Assembly (NCBI RefSeq): GCF_014282275.1
Contig: NZ_VFIA01000021.1
Location: 1 to 64,000 of the forward strand
From: Spirosoma utsteinense
Lineage (GTDB): Bacteria; Bacteroidota; Bacteroidia; Cytophagales; Spirosomataceae
Length of the DNA: 64,000 nt
Direction of reading: 5' to 3'
Shown: positions 25,591 through 33,633 of the stretch, piece after piece
Position numbering within the stretch: position 1 is the first letter of the stretch
How the letters are laid out: the number at the start of each line of letters is the position of its first letter
Translations under genes and position numbers: made by a program
Notes under the pieces: generated by a model
Seen by the model: only the letters and a program-made list of their open reading frames with translations
Told to the model about the DNA's origin: nothing
Database searches by the model: none

Positions 25591-25636
25591 GGTAGTTTTG
25601 CCCTGGTGATTACTGTCAATCACCGCCAAAACTACC
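25591..25636. repeat. Hairpin directly upstream of lipoprotein start
   Basis: GGTAGTTTTG (25591-25600) pairs with CAAAACTACC (25627-25636), and inside it GGTGAT (25605-25610) pairs with ATCACC (25619-25624). The hairpin ends 8 bases before the ATG at 25645, so it would cover the ribosome-binding region if formed in mRNA. It could also be the end of the upstream two-component operon. Confidence 0.7.
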
Positions 25637-25644
25637 CGTCGGTT

Positions 25645-26496
25645 ATGAAACCCTTCTATTTATTTTCATCGGTAACGCTGTTCGGGGCAACTGCCAGGAA
25701 AGTAATTCAGGCTACAGCTCTTTTATTCCTGTTTGCCATGGTCTCCCTTGGCGGCTTGTCATCCTGCCAGCGTACATCCCAGGCTTATTTTGCGCCGACT
25801 CACCATCCGGCTCCTCAACGGATAGCAACCAGCAAACCCGGTATTGATCCATCAATCACGGCTTCGCTCGATGACGACGTTCCGTTGCCGACGAAACCCG
25901 GCTGGCTGGAAACGGAGTCCCCAGGCCCGGAGCCTGTGTCTGAAGTTACCCGCAGTATGCCTGTGCTTCAGCATCATAGCAAGCGGGCGGTAGCCCGTAG
26001 AGCAGTTCCCCCTGCCTGTGACCAGATCGTGTTACGCAATGGGGATGTCATTGAGGCAAAGATAAAAGAGGTTGGGGTCCAGGAGATCAAGTATAAAAAA
26101 TGTGACCGCCCCGACGGCCCGGATTACACCATATCCAAGCGCGACGTGCTTAGCATCAAGTACTCAACGGGCGATGTCGAACGCTTTAACGCAGCTCCTG
26201 CTACGTCCAGTAATTCGTCGGGTAGCCGGGCCTCCTACGATAGCCCCACGAACGGGCAGGCTGACGGCCCCCGAACCGATCCGTTCGCTATCGTTGCCGT
26301 TGCTACTGGCGGGCTTGCCATCCTGACGGGTTACGGCGCTTTCCTGCTGGGCGCAGCGGCCATCGTGTTTGGGGCACTGAGCTTATCCCGCATCCGCAAA
26401 GAACCAGGGCGCTTTAAGGGAAGAGGCCTGGCTATCGGCGGTATGGTTGCCGGTCTGGTGTCGGCTGGTCTTATTCTGCTGTACATCCTGCTGTAA
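25645..26496 (+). CDS. Lipoprotein with C-terminal DUF4190-like membrane domain
   Basis: The start at 25645 (MKPFYLFSSVTLFG) gives 283 residues and a lipoprotein signal with lipobox LSSC (about residue 41); the longer frame starts inside the upstream hairpin. The middle has a small domain common in Bacteroidota envelope proteins (CDQIVLRNGDVIEAKIKEVG, then YKKCDRPDGPDYTISKRDV). The C-terminus has two hydrophobic segments (AIVAVATGGLAILTGYGAFL, AIGGMVAGLVSAGLILLYIL) with LSLSRIRKEPGRFKGRGLA between them, the DUF4190 pattern. Molecular function is unknown. It follows the response regulator by 136 bp. Confidence 0.8.
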   Translation: MKPFYLFSSVTLFGATARKVIQATALLFLFAMVSLGGLSSCQRTSQAYFAPTHHPAPQRIATSKPGIDPSITASLDDDVPLPTKPGWLETESPGPEPVSEVTRSMPVLQHHSKRAVARRAVPPACDQIVLRNGDVIEAKIKEVGVQEIKYKKCDRPDGPDYTISKRDVLSIKYSTGDVERFNAAPATSSNSSGSRASYDSPTNGQADGPRTDPFAIVAVATGGLAILTGYGAFLLGAAAIVFGALSLSRIRKEPGRFKGRGLAIGGMVAGLVSAGLILLYILL

Positions 26497-26577
26497 AACA
26501 GGTTATAAGCCGACTATCTGAGGCTCGTCGGCATCATCAACCAAACGGTCCTTTCGTCTACAATCCCTGTTCAGCTT

Positions 26578-27009
26578 ATGAAAAATATATGGATTGCCCT
26601 GGTCCTGTTATTAACGGTGAGTGCGTGTCTGCCCGATAAAAAAGGCAAGAAAGATCCTGAACCCGATTTGAGTGGGCGGTATGCGATTAGTCGGTTAGTT
26701 GTTGATAATGCAACGCCCCCTCTGAACCTCAGTCTTCCCGCAGATCTCAGTGATGGCCGACGCCTTTCAGCCGTTGTCGTCGTCAGTAAGTTGAGTGATA
26801 CGCAAATCCGGTTTCATATCGATACTGACGTTGACGGACGCGTAGAAGTCGGCTCAAATGCAGACGTCACTATCCAAAAAGCGAGCGGGCGTGATTACGA
26901 CCTTATAAAGAATGGCAATCGGAATCGGGTTGGTTTCATCAATGGGACCGACTTCTCTATTGATGTTACCCAGGCTGGCAAACGCACCGCTATCATAGCC
27001 AAGAAATAG
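26578..27009 (+). CDS. Small lipoprotein, unknown function
   Basis: A 143-residue lipoprotein: signal MKNIWIALVLLLTVSAC with lipobox VSAC at residue 17, a charged linker (LPDKKGKKDPEPDLSG), then a beta-rich domain (GRYAISRLVVDN ... TDTDVDGRVEVGSNADVTIQ ... FSIDVTQAGKRTAIIAKK). Small Bacteroidota lipoproteins of this lipocalin-like or META-like look are common, but I cannot assign a family. It lies 82 bp after the previous gene and 76 bp before a terminator, and is the last gene before the tRNA-linked element. Confidence 0.75.
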   Translation: MKNIWIALVLLLTVSACLPDKKGKKDPEPDLSGRYAISRLVVDNATPPLNLSLPADLSDGRRLSAVVVVSKLSDTQIRFHIDTDVDGRVEVGSNADVTIQKASGRDYDLIKNGNRNRVGFINGTDFSIDVTQAGKRTAIIAKK

Positions 27010-27084
27010 GGTAGCGGTGAAGCTGACGTGAGGGGGGCTCAGGTTAAATTTCCCAAGTTGCGTCGATCAACACGTAAAAAAGAG

Positions 27085-27138
27085 AAAAAGGGTTAATCAG
27101 TTAGTAGCGGTAGGCTCCGAGACTGATTAACCCTTTTT
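27085..27138. terminator. Terminator next to the att copy
   Basis: AAAAAGGGTTAATCAGT (27085-27101) and its exact reverse complement (27122-27138) enclose a 20-base loop, with T/A runs on both sides. It ends the lipoprotein transcript. Since it directly follows the duplicated tRNA end on the minus strand, it may be the original tRNA-Thr terminator. Confidence 0.85.
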
Positions 27139-27145
27139 GTAAAAT

Positions 27146-27167
27146 GAGCCTCCTATAGGACTTGAAC
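27146..27167 (-). other. Attachment-site copy of tRNA-Thr 3' end
   Basis: Twenty-two bases identical to 33677-33698, covering the tRNA 3' acceptor strand, T arm 3' half and discriminator. It marks the distal element boundary. Confidence 0.85.
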
Positions 27168-27218
27168 TTTACTTTTAAGTATTTGATAATCAATTATTTT
27201 AAAAGTAGTAAAAGTCTG

Positions 27219-27259
27219 GGGGACGAATAAGGGGACGAATGATCCAACAGGGGACGAAA
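27219..27259 (+). repeat. Three GGGGACGAA direct repeats near att
   Basis: Copies at 27219-27228, 27231-27240 and 27250-27259 share GGGGACGAA, followed by T, T and A. They sit 52-92 bp inside the element from the att copy, in one orientation. This resembles arm-type integrase binding sites, which is inference. Confidence 0.75.
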
Positions 27260-27316
27260 GATTTAAAGTATCTTCTTCTAGCAGGTTTGCCTTAACTCCA
27301 CTGCTCTAACTTTGTG

Positions 27317-27502
27317 TTAGATCGAGCGGCCTTTACGGGTCTGCTCTGGTTTGGTCAGAACCGGGTGGGTGGTTCCCCCGGCCCTCTTTTTTGCCCGGTA
27401 TCGGTCGCGCCGTAGGGTGTTGCGGTGGTCGCGCCGTTGTTGCTCATAAACCTGCACCTTTTCCAGTAGCACCTGAAAAGCCCTTTTTACCAACGTTGCC
27501 AT
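27317..27502 (-). CDS. Small basic protein, unknown
   Basis: A 61-residue protein (MATLVKRAFQVLLEKVQVYE, then arginine-rich QQRRDHRNTLRRDRYRAKKRAGG). It is strongly basic and mostly helical, with no signal peptide. I do not recognise it. The ATG is at 27500-27502 and about 100 bp upstream lie two copies of AATAACCGTTACTT that could be operator sites. Basic helical proteins of this size are common accessory genes on plasmids and integrative elements. Confidence 0.5.
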   Translation of the reverse strand: MATLVKRAFQVLLEKVQVYEQQRRDHRNTLRRDRYRAKKRAGGTTHPVLTKPEQTRKGRSI

Positions 27503-27615
27503 ATTGGGTTGTCCTTTCTTACGCCCCGGTTGGGTGGCTGGTTGGTTGAGCTAAATCGGGTGTTGATTCCATCTTTCCAGATGTTGTGTCGCATCGTCCT
27601 GATTTTGTCGAATTA

Positions 27616-27692
27616 AATAACCGTTACTTTTTGTCTTTTCTCTCCGTTGGTCCCACGTTCACCTCTGATAATAACCGTTACTTCATGTAACC
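27616..27692. repeat. Pair of AATAACCGTTACTT direct repeats
   Basis: Two 14-bp copies (starting near 27616 and 27678) lie in the 423-bp gap between the small basic gene and the secreted protein gene. The gap otherwise shows no gene. A regulatory role for the minus-strand basic protein gene is possible. Confidence 0.6.
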
Positions 27693-27802
27693 ATTTCATC
27701 TACTGCCCCAAAATCAGTCTGAGTTTGATACCGATTTTTTTGCTAAACTCAACGGTTCCCCTGTAGTGAAGTGGGCAAAAAATGACCTACCCCGGCCTAT
27801 AC

Positions 27803-27850
27803 CCCCCTGTAGTTTTGGCGGTAGGCGTGTATGATTGGGTAGCGGTTCAC
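27803..27850 (+). repeat. 48-bp repeat flanking secreted protein gene (copy 1)
   Basis: About 48 bases starting CCCCCTGTAGTTTTGGCGG and ending GGTAGCGGTTCAC resemble 29520-29566 (CCCCTGTAATTTTGG ... GGTAGCGGTTCAT) in the same orientation with roughly ten differences. The two copies bracket the gene at 27926-29434. Confidence 0.7.
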
Positions 27851-27925
27851 CAGACAAAATACCTCAGCTAATTGACCCGCCCCTCCGTGTAAACCTATGC
27901 ATGACACCGGGATTTCTAAGTACCA

Positions 27926-29434
27926 TCATTTAATTACTTTCACCGTCTGACGTTGCGTGGGCGTACTGACCCGCAACAGATATATTCCTGAAGGGGAACC
28001 TGTTCGCAGGGTAGCACGCTGATGGGAGGTGGCTGAACTGATGACTGTTTCACTTACCTTATTGCCCTGCTCGTTGAACAGTTGCAGCTGTAGGGACTGA
28101 TCCTGCGCACCAAGTATTTCGATTTCAAGAGTCTCATTAAAGACCGGATTACCTAGCACCTTTATTTGCAAGTCTTCACTTGGTTCCGGGGCCACTCCCA
28201 TGCGAAAACTACCCAATGGACACACTGCCCGAATGTTCCACTCATAAGTGACCTCCTGGCCATTTTGCCGAGCTTTGAGGGTAATAGGTGGAGCGTCAGC
28301 TGCTGTGCGTGTCTCCGTATCCACGAATTGGTTTGGCGTGAGTGTCCAGCCGGTAATGCCAATGGCAGCAAATTCAATCAACGAATTGTCCCCACCAGTT
28401 GTCTTAAACGTGAATGCCCCGCTCCCACAATCGTATTCGGGAGCTATTAGACGCAATGCATCTGAATTACCAACAGGGCACACAGTCCGAATTTCCCAGA
28501 TGTAGAAAACCTCTTTGCCGTTCTGTCGCGCCCGCAACGTGATCGGTTGAGCATCGGGGGCGGTACGTGTTTCGAAGTCAACGAGTTGGTTTGGGTCAGT
28601 AGTCCAGCCGGTAATGCCAGGTGCCGCGTAATACTCAATTTGTGTGCTATCGCCACCAGCGGTATTAAAGTGAAAGGAACCCGTCAGACAGTCATAAGTT
28701 GGCGGAGTTAAGGTGAGCGGTGAATCCATAGGCGGGCGGTTAGACAGAACGGTAATCTTAAAGGTATCGGCAATTGAATAAGCCGCTGTGAAGGCACCTT
28801 GACTAGTAGCAATAATGGCTACTCTATAAACACCAACCGTAGTCGGTAGTCCAGTTATAAATGCGGAGGCAGTATCTCCGGCCGTACCCGGTGGTAAGCC
28901 TGAGTGACCCCTAAACATCATTCCTGGTGGAATACCATAGGCATTGTAACTGAACCGCGCTCGATAATCATAGCCAATATTATTTGATCTGAAGTATTTA
29001 CCTACGTTGAGGACTGGGTTCGATTCACCCACTACCAGTGTTGTGTCTGGTAGTGGACTTCTCAAGACAGGCAGAAGGAAGGCGTTTGAGGGCGAGCAAT
29101 ACCTATGTATGTCAAAGGCAAGACTGTACGTAGTGTCGCCACTTTGGATTGCCTGGATGATTATAGGACCAGAATTAGGATTATTGCGTCTTGCCTCATC
29201 CACAATTCCGGTGTTGCTGCTGGGCGTAGCAAGGGTGACGCCGGTAGCTGAGTAAGAAATAGGGGTGCCGTCTCCCCCAAAGGTATTGAAGATGATAAAA
29301 CCCGTTGTGCACAGATAAGTCGGCTGGTTTAACTGGAGTTTGCCTATTGCCTGGGCCATCACAGAACATGATGCAGACAACGTAATCCAGATAAGAAAGT
29401 ACCGCTGTATTATAAATAAGTAGTTATGTTTCAT
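27926..29434 (-). CDS. Secreted T9SS-sorted protein with repeated module
   Basis: The start at the ATG at 29432-29434 (MKHNYLFIIQRYFLIWITLS) gives a signal peptide ending near VMAQ and 502 residues; the longer frame adds 17 unlikely residues. Three copies of an about 80-residue module are visible. Each has a C-x-TG/SG-x-F-x-F-x-T-x-GGD start, GITGWT and PNQ...VD.ETRTA in copies 2 and 3, PITL.ARQNG..V.Y.W.IR, and a closing C or CP. Between copies 1 and 2 lies a cadherin/dystroglycan-like segment (LPDTTLVVGESNPVLNVGKYF ... TVGVYRVAIIATSQG). The end is a T9SS sorting domain (LQIKVLGNPVFNETLEIEI ... PSGIYLLRVSTPTQRQTVKVIK). Probably a surface adhesin-like protein; the ligand is unknown. Confidence 0.85.
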   Translation of the reverse strand: MKHNYLFIIQRYFLIWITLSASCSVMAQAIGKLQLNQPTYLCTTGFIIFNTFGGDGTPISYSATGVTLATPSSNTGIVDEARRNNPNSGPIIIQAIQSGDTTYSLAFDIHRYCSPSNAFLLPVLRSPLPDTTLVVGESNPVLNVGKYFRSNNIGYDYRARFSYNAYGIPPGMMFRGHSGLPPGTAGDTASAFITGLPTTVGVYRVAIIATSQGAFTAAYSIADTFKITVLSNRPPMDSPLTLTPPTYDCLTGSFHFNTAGGDSTQIEYYAAPGITGWTTDPNQLVDFETRTAPDAQPITLRARQNGKEVFYIWEIRTVCPVGNSDALRLIAPEYDCGSGAFTFKTTGGDNSLIEFAAIGITGWTLTPNQFVDTETRTAADAPPITLKARQNGQEVTYEWNIRAVCPLGSFRMGVAPEPSEDLQIKVLGNPVFNETLEIEILGAQDQSLQLQLFNEQGNKVSETVISSATSHQRATLRTGSPSGIYLLRVSTPTQRQTVKVIK

Positions 29435-30405
29435 ACAGTTGCTGTTTTCATCCAAAGGATAAATTTGCGCCTGATTACTCAACATGACAACTTGTTATCT
29501 ATATATGAAAGTAGGCTGCCCCCTGTAATTTTGGTGGTGACTGCGAATGACTAGGTAGCGGTTCATGTAGTCAGGTAAATGCAAAGATGTAGACCGCCCT
29601 CCCCCGGTATGGGTAGTTAATCAGTTCGTGGCAGTTCATTGCCTATTCGATGGGTGTTCGTGCCTTACTCGTTTGCCATGGCTACCTTAGGTTTGTAGCC
29701 ATTGGGCTCTATTGACTGCATTCATATGATAAGGGGATAACCCCCCTTGGTATATTCGCACGAGTGAAGACAAGGGAGGTTCTACGGTTCATGTTTGACC
29801 TCATTGGCAAGAGTGCATATACCCTGCCCGGTCTATGCCTTGTCAACAAGTCTCTGCCTATCGTGCGCCCGTGCGTGACTGAGGCCCAAAATTCCTAGCG
29901 CGGTGTAAATGCTGTTTTAGGGGTCGCTATAGGTCAGTGATCAATTATACCTAGCGCGTGCGTACGAAAAACTGTGATTGCGCTGGATTGGCCTTTTGTA
30001 TGCGCGCCCGCGCGTGACTGAGGCAAGAAACGAGGGGTTTGCTGTAAACGCCCCTTTGGTCAAGCATGAAAAACTCTCAACACGCCCGCGCGTGACTGAG
30101 GCAAAGAATTACAGAAAGGTGAGGACAAGACTATTTCGGTACTACACCCGCGTATGATCGTAGATTAATCTACGCGCCCGCGTGTAGTGATAAGAAAAAT
30201 CTTCATTGGCCTTAAATCGGCAATTTCAACTGTGTCCCTCTTCGAAAGTCAATAATACGTCTACAAAAGTATTTTGCCCGAATTTTGAATATAGTGCGCG
30301 GATCGACGAAGCTAAAAAATGTTAAGGCAGGTCACCTTTAGTTACTCATACGCGTTTACTGTACATTTGACTTTGGTGTAATTCTTTTAAACTTCCATCC
30401 CTTCT
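29435..30405. other. 970-bp non-coding region in the element
   Basis: No credible open frame. It holds the second copy of the 48-bp repeat (29520-29566), a hairpin ATGGCTAC/GTAGCCAT (29678-29702), a GGGG...CCCC hairpin near 29732, the 20-bp direct repeats described separately, and a TACATTTG box at 30362-30369 that could promote the gene at 30406. Confidence 0.65.
29866..30194 (+). repeat. 20-bp CGCCCGCGCGTGACTGAGGC repeats
   Basis: Copies at 30005-30024 and 30083-30102 are identical; 29866-29885 differs at one base; 30175-30194 is a degraded fourth copy (CGCCCGCGTGTAGTGATAAG). All face the same way and the clear copies are followed by an A-rich stretch. Spacing is irregular (119, 58 and 72 bases), so this is not a CRISPR array. 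Shorter CTAGCGCG motifs at about 29895 and 29952 add to the pattern. Confidence 0.85.
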
Positions 30406-32133
30406 ATGAATCTTTTTTTACCCTTCCGACCCTTTGGTCGACGAAATCACTATTTGTCCGGTAAGCCACTCAGCATTGGTGTAGCACCTTGCATATGGCT
30501 TACATGTTTGTTCTTAATCGGACTTAGTAGCGTAGGGTGGGGGCAGTGTTTCAACACAACAACACTACCCACTGAAAGTGGTTCTCCCTCTTCAATCGCG
30601 GTGGGTGACTTCAATGGTGATGGCCGGGCTGACCTAGCCGTTTCCAACTATATCCGAAACTATGTTGGGGTGCTGCTGGGAAAAGGTAATGGCGAATTTG
30701 TGTCATCGTATATTTATCCTGTCGGTTCCGATCCTTATGGGGTCGTAGCGGGCGACTTCAATGGAGACGGCCAGGATGACCTAGCCGTAGCAAACTTAAG
30801 ATCTAACACAGTTACGATTCTGCTGCGCAATGGCGAGTATTTTGAATCTGCTCCTAGCCTTGCCGTTGGTCCTGCTCCTTATAAGGTCGCACTGGGCGAT
30901 TTCAATGGCGATGGTAAGGTTGACCTGGCTGTGACAAACTTATATGCTAACCACATCTCAGTGCTGCTGGGCAAGGGTAATGGAGAATTTGAAACCGCTA
31001 CTAACTATACTGTCGGCGATTTTCCCTATTCGGTTGCGGTGAGCGATTTCAATGGTGATGGCCGGGTTGACCTAGTCGTAGCAAATGGTAATTCAAACAA
31101 CGTTTCGGTGCTGTTGGGCAACGGTAGTGGCGAATTTGGAACCGCCACAAACTTTGCCGTTGGTATGCAGCCCACTTTCGTAGTGGTGGGCGACATGAAC
31201 ACCGACGGTAAAGCTGACTTGGCTGTCACTAACTATGCTTCAAACAGCCTCTCGGTGCTGTTGGGCAATGGTAATGGCGGATTTGGAACCGCCACAAACT
31301 TTGCCATTGGTAAAAACCCTAGTTCGGTCGCACTGGGTGACTTCAATGGCGATGGTAAAGCTGACTTGGCTGTTACTAACTATGCTTCAAACAACCTCTC
31401 GGTGCTGTTGGGCAATGGTAGTGGCGAATTTGGAACCGCCACAAACTTTGCCGTTGGTACTGGTCCAAGTGGAGTAGTAGTGGGTGACTTCAATGGCGAT
31501 AGCCGACCTGACCTAGCCGTCTCCAACTATAACTCAGGCAATGTCTCGGTGCTGGTCAACGTTGACTGCTCCTTTGCCATCATGGGCGTGACACCGGTGA
31601 GTTGTGCGACAGTAACAGCCACGGAACGCCAACTGACCTTTGCCCCTCAATACGCTGGTACAACCGGCCAGCCCATCAGTTTCTCGGTCGTCAATGAGAT
31701 GCTGCCCACAACGAGCCCCGGCCCCTACACCCTGAATTTGTACACCGATAACCCTACTATTACGCTCAAAGCCACTCAAAGTGGTACGCCGGGCGAGGCA
31801 AGTTTTCAGTACAACTGGCTGGCCGTTTGTAGTGGGAACGGCTCTCCTAGGCTGAGTGTGAGCCGGGAACCGACAGCTAGACTACAGGTGAAGCTGCTAG
31901 GTAACCCAGTAAATCATGTTGTTGAGGTGGAAGTAACAGGTAGTGAAAACAAGGCGTTATACCTATCCTTAACTGACATAAAGGGGCGCATTGTTGAACA
32001 AAGACGTACGGAGCGAGCGGGTGCCAGTGAGCACTATCGGTTTGATCTATCGAGTTTGCCCACAGGCACTTTGCTGTTGCGGGCTAGCAACCAAGCTCAT
32101 TCACAAACCGTCAGGGTCTTGAAACAAAATTAA
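30406..32133 (+). CDS. Secreted FG-GAP repeat protein with T9SS sorting domain
   Basis: A 575-residue protein with a signal peptide (hydrophobic CIWLTCLFLIGLSSVGWGQ). Seven 49-residue FG-GAP units follow, each with (V/L)GDFNGDG..DLAV.N..SN..SVLLG.G.GEF.TAT.(F/Y). The DNA units are 147 bp and some neighbours are almost identical (for example around 31105, 31252 and 31399), a sign of recent expansion. A module related to that in the protein at 27926 follows (QLTFAPQYAGTTGQPISFSV ... PTITLKATQSGTPG). The last 70 residues are a T9SS domain (VKLLGNPVNHVVEVEVTGS ... LPTGTLLLRASN). Probably a surface beta-propeller. It ends at a strong terminator. Confidence 0.9.
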   Translation: MNLFLPFRPFGRRNHYLSGKPLSIGVAPCIWLTCLFLIGLSSVGWGQCFNTTTLPTESGSPSSIAVGDFNGDGRADLAVSNYIRNYVGVLLGKGNGEFVSSYIYPVGSDPYGVVAGDFNGDGQDDLAVANLRSNTVTILLRNGEYFESAPSLAVGPAPYKVALGDFNGDGKVDLAVTNLYANHISVLLGKGNGEFETATNYTVGDFPYSVAVSDFNGDGRVDLVVANGNSNNVSVLLGNGSGEFGTATNFAVGMQPTFVVVGDMNTDGKADLAVTNYASNSLSVLLGNGNGGFGTATNFAIGKNPSSVALGDFNGDGKADLAVTNYASNNLSVLLGNGSGEFGTATNFAVGTGPSGVVVGDFNGDSRPDLAVSNYNSGNVSVLVNVDCSFAIMGVTPVSCATVTATERQLTFAPQYAGTTGQPISFSVVNEMLPTTSPGPYTLNLYTDNPTITLKATQSGTPGEASFQYNWLAVCSGNGSPRLSVSREPTARLQVKLLGNPVNHVVEVEVTGSENKALYLSLTDIKGRIVEQRRTERAGASEHYRFDLSSLPTGTLLLRASNQAHSQTVRVLKQN

Positions 32134-32144
32134 TGTCCGTATTA

Positions 32145-32197
32145 TTCTAACACCGGACAGGCCCTGCCTACAAGTCAGAGCCTGTCCGGTGTTAGAA
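32145..32197 (+). terminator. Hairpin after FG-GAP gene
   Basis: TTCTAACACCGGACAGGC (32145-32162) and its exact reverse complement (32180-32197) enclose 17 bases, 12 bp after the stop of the FG-GAP gene. There is no long T-run, but the position suits transcription end. Confidence 0.7.
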
Positions 32198-32274
32198 ACT
32201 ATAAAAACACTTAGTTCATTATCAAGGCTGCCTATGATGTTGGCTGTTCGCCTATTTGTAAATTGGACAAAGTA

Positions 32275-32787
32275 TTAAATCCGCACTTCGTAAGGCGTCC
32301 CTCGCCAGTGATCGAGTGCGGCCTGTTGTTCAGCCGTCAATCGTAGTGTTGGGCCTAAATCGAATAAGGCTGGCTGACGGTGAATCTTTAGGACTGCACG
32401 TCGTAAGTTGTTGCGGGGGTTGCTGTCGGTGTTACGTACGTTATGGGCAGTTCTCCTGTAATCGTCCTCTCTTGAACCTTTAACGTATTGTCTGAATTGC
32501 CCGTTTAACCTCATCAATAAGGCATCGTCATTGCGTAGCATTGTAGCGGATACGAACTTTCTAACGCCCCGCCCGGCCTTTGATGTCGAGGGAATAGGTA
32601 CGCCCGTTATTGGACAAGTAGCCGCCCCCGGTTGGGTACTGGTGGAGGTAAAGAGCGTGTCACGTTTTAACCCTAAATACAAGGGGTTAATTTGTGACAT
32701 TTCAGGGGTTAAGGGGTCGGTTAATTTGTGACATTTTTTAGGGGAGTTTATTACTGCTCTATTACTGCTATTGCCCTCATTTCTCAC
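32275..32787 (-). CDS. Hypothetical protein of mobile-element type
   Basis: A frame of 170 residues from a GTG at 32785-32787; a start at the internal MSQINPLYLGLK (about residue 30) is equally possible. The conserved-looking core is CPITGVPIPSTSKAGRGVRK, then LRNDDALLMRLNGQFRQYVKGSREDDYRR and NVRNTDSNPRNNLRRAVLK. This suggests a CxxTG metal or nucleic-acid site, but I do not know a family. It overlaps the end of an upstream truncated frame, so the two were probably co-translated. A near-duplicate ATGTCACAAATTAACC occurs twice near the alternative start. Confidence 0.5.
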   Translation of the reverse strand: MRNEGNSSNRAVINSPKKCHKLTDPLTPEMSQINPLYLGLKRDTLFTSTSTQPGAATCPITGVPIPSTSKAGRGVRKFVSATMLRNDDALLMRLNGQFRQYVKGSREDDYRRTAHNVRNTDSNPRNNLRRAVLKIHRQPALFDLGPTLRLTAEQQAALDHWRGTPYEVRI

Positions 32788-33013
32788 TGCTCTTCCACTT
32801 GGTCAGGTGGTCATTGATTCGGGTTCTTAGGTGGTCGTCAATGGTGGTCAATTGCGCCCACTTCAGCCCAATGAGCGTGGCTGTTTGCGTCTGCCAGTTC
32901 CCGCGTTCGTGTCGGTCGATTATTGCCCGGTACTGACGTTCGTAGCGGTTCAATCGTTGGCGGTAGGCATCAGCCTTTTTTTCGGTTAGTCCTTTAGGAG
33001 ACTGCCAGAACTT
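32777..33013 (-). pseudogene. C-terminal fragment of unknown gene, cut by IS remnant
   Basis: An open frame of 78 codons without a start (KFWQSPKGLTEKKADAYRQR ... NDHLTKWKSSEK, TGA at 32777-32779). It is helical and basic, and ends overlapping the start of the next frame. It begins exactly at the left edge of the IS5-like remnant at 33015. Removing the insert plus one TTA copy does not restore a longer frame without a stop, so the 5' part may have decayed further. Confidence 0.5.
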
Positions 33014-33014
33014 A

Positions 33015-33365
33015 GAGCGTGTTTAGAAATTGAGAAAGGTTGAGAGTCGTGTCAACTTTGTGGTCGCCAAACTACAGAGTCATGACCAAACAGTGGAAGC
33101 CACTACCGACCCTCAATGGGCCGCAATCGCTTCGGAGACCCGGTTTGAGAAGGCTTCACGCCCTGAAACAGCCCGTGGTTTCGTACCTGTAGCCAAACGT
33201 TGGGTGGTAGAAAGGACTATCGCTTGGACGAATTTCTTTCGGCGGATTGTCAAAGATTACGAGTATGCCGTATCATCTTCGGTGAATTGGTTGTATTTGG
33301 CTAACATTCAAATCATGTTGCAACGGATTGACGCTTATTGCCAAACATAATTTCCCGACACGCTC
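33015..33365 (+). mobile_element. Internally deleted IS5-like element
   Basis: A 351-bp element with imperfect inverted ends: left GAGCGTGTTTAGAAATT and right, read inward, GAGCGTGTCGGGAAATT (14 of 17 match). A TTA target duplication lies at 33012-33014 and 33366-33368. It carries the C-terminal part of a DDE transposase on the plus strand (RWVVERTIAWTNFFRRIVKDYEY ... YLANIQIMLQRI), with the final catalytic Glu region VVERTIAW typical of the IS5 family (IS427/IS1031 group). The N-terminal catalytic residues are missing, so it cannot move itself. Confidence 0.82.
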
Positions 33366-33633
33366 TTAGGATTTCAGTAAGTTGATCATATATCACTGCA
33401 CAAATATTGTTCGCAGTGTGGTACTTTTTAAACAGAGGCACTTTGTGGTTTTCGTCGATATACAACATAGTGAAAGTGCAATGGGGTAAGTCGCAAGAAA
33501 ATTTATTGGCAAAGTCATTTGCCAGCAAGAGATACAGAGATCAAATTTATGGGCCTTTTACCTTGACTTCGATTTAGAACGACAAACGATCTGTCAGGAT
33601 CAGGCATATCGCCAAGACACATTGCACAGAGCA

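Noticed and set aside
29866-30194. CRISPR array
   Set aside because: Only three good copies and spacers of 119, 58 and about 72 bases; no cas adaptation genes beside it.
33030-33350. Intact transposase gene
   Set aside because: Only the C-terminal part of an IS5 transposase is present and the first residues read from the IS end are not transposase-like.
33313-33528. Open frame of 71 residues on the minus strand beside tRNA-Thr
   Set aside because: It runs into the IS remnant and has no family-like sequence; probably chance.
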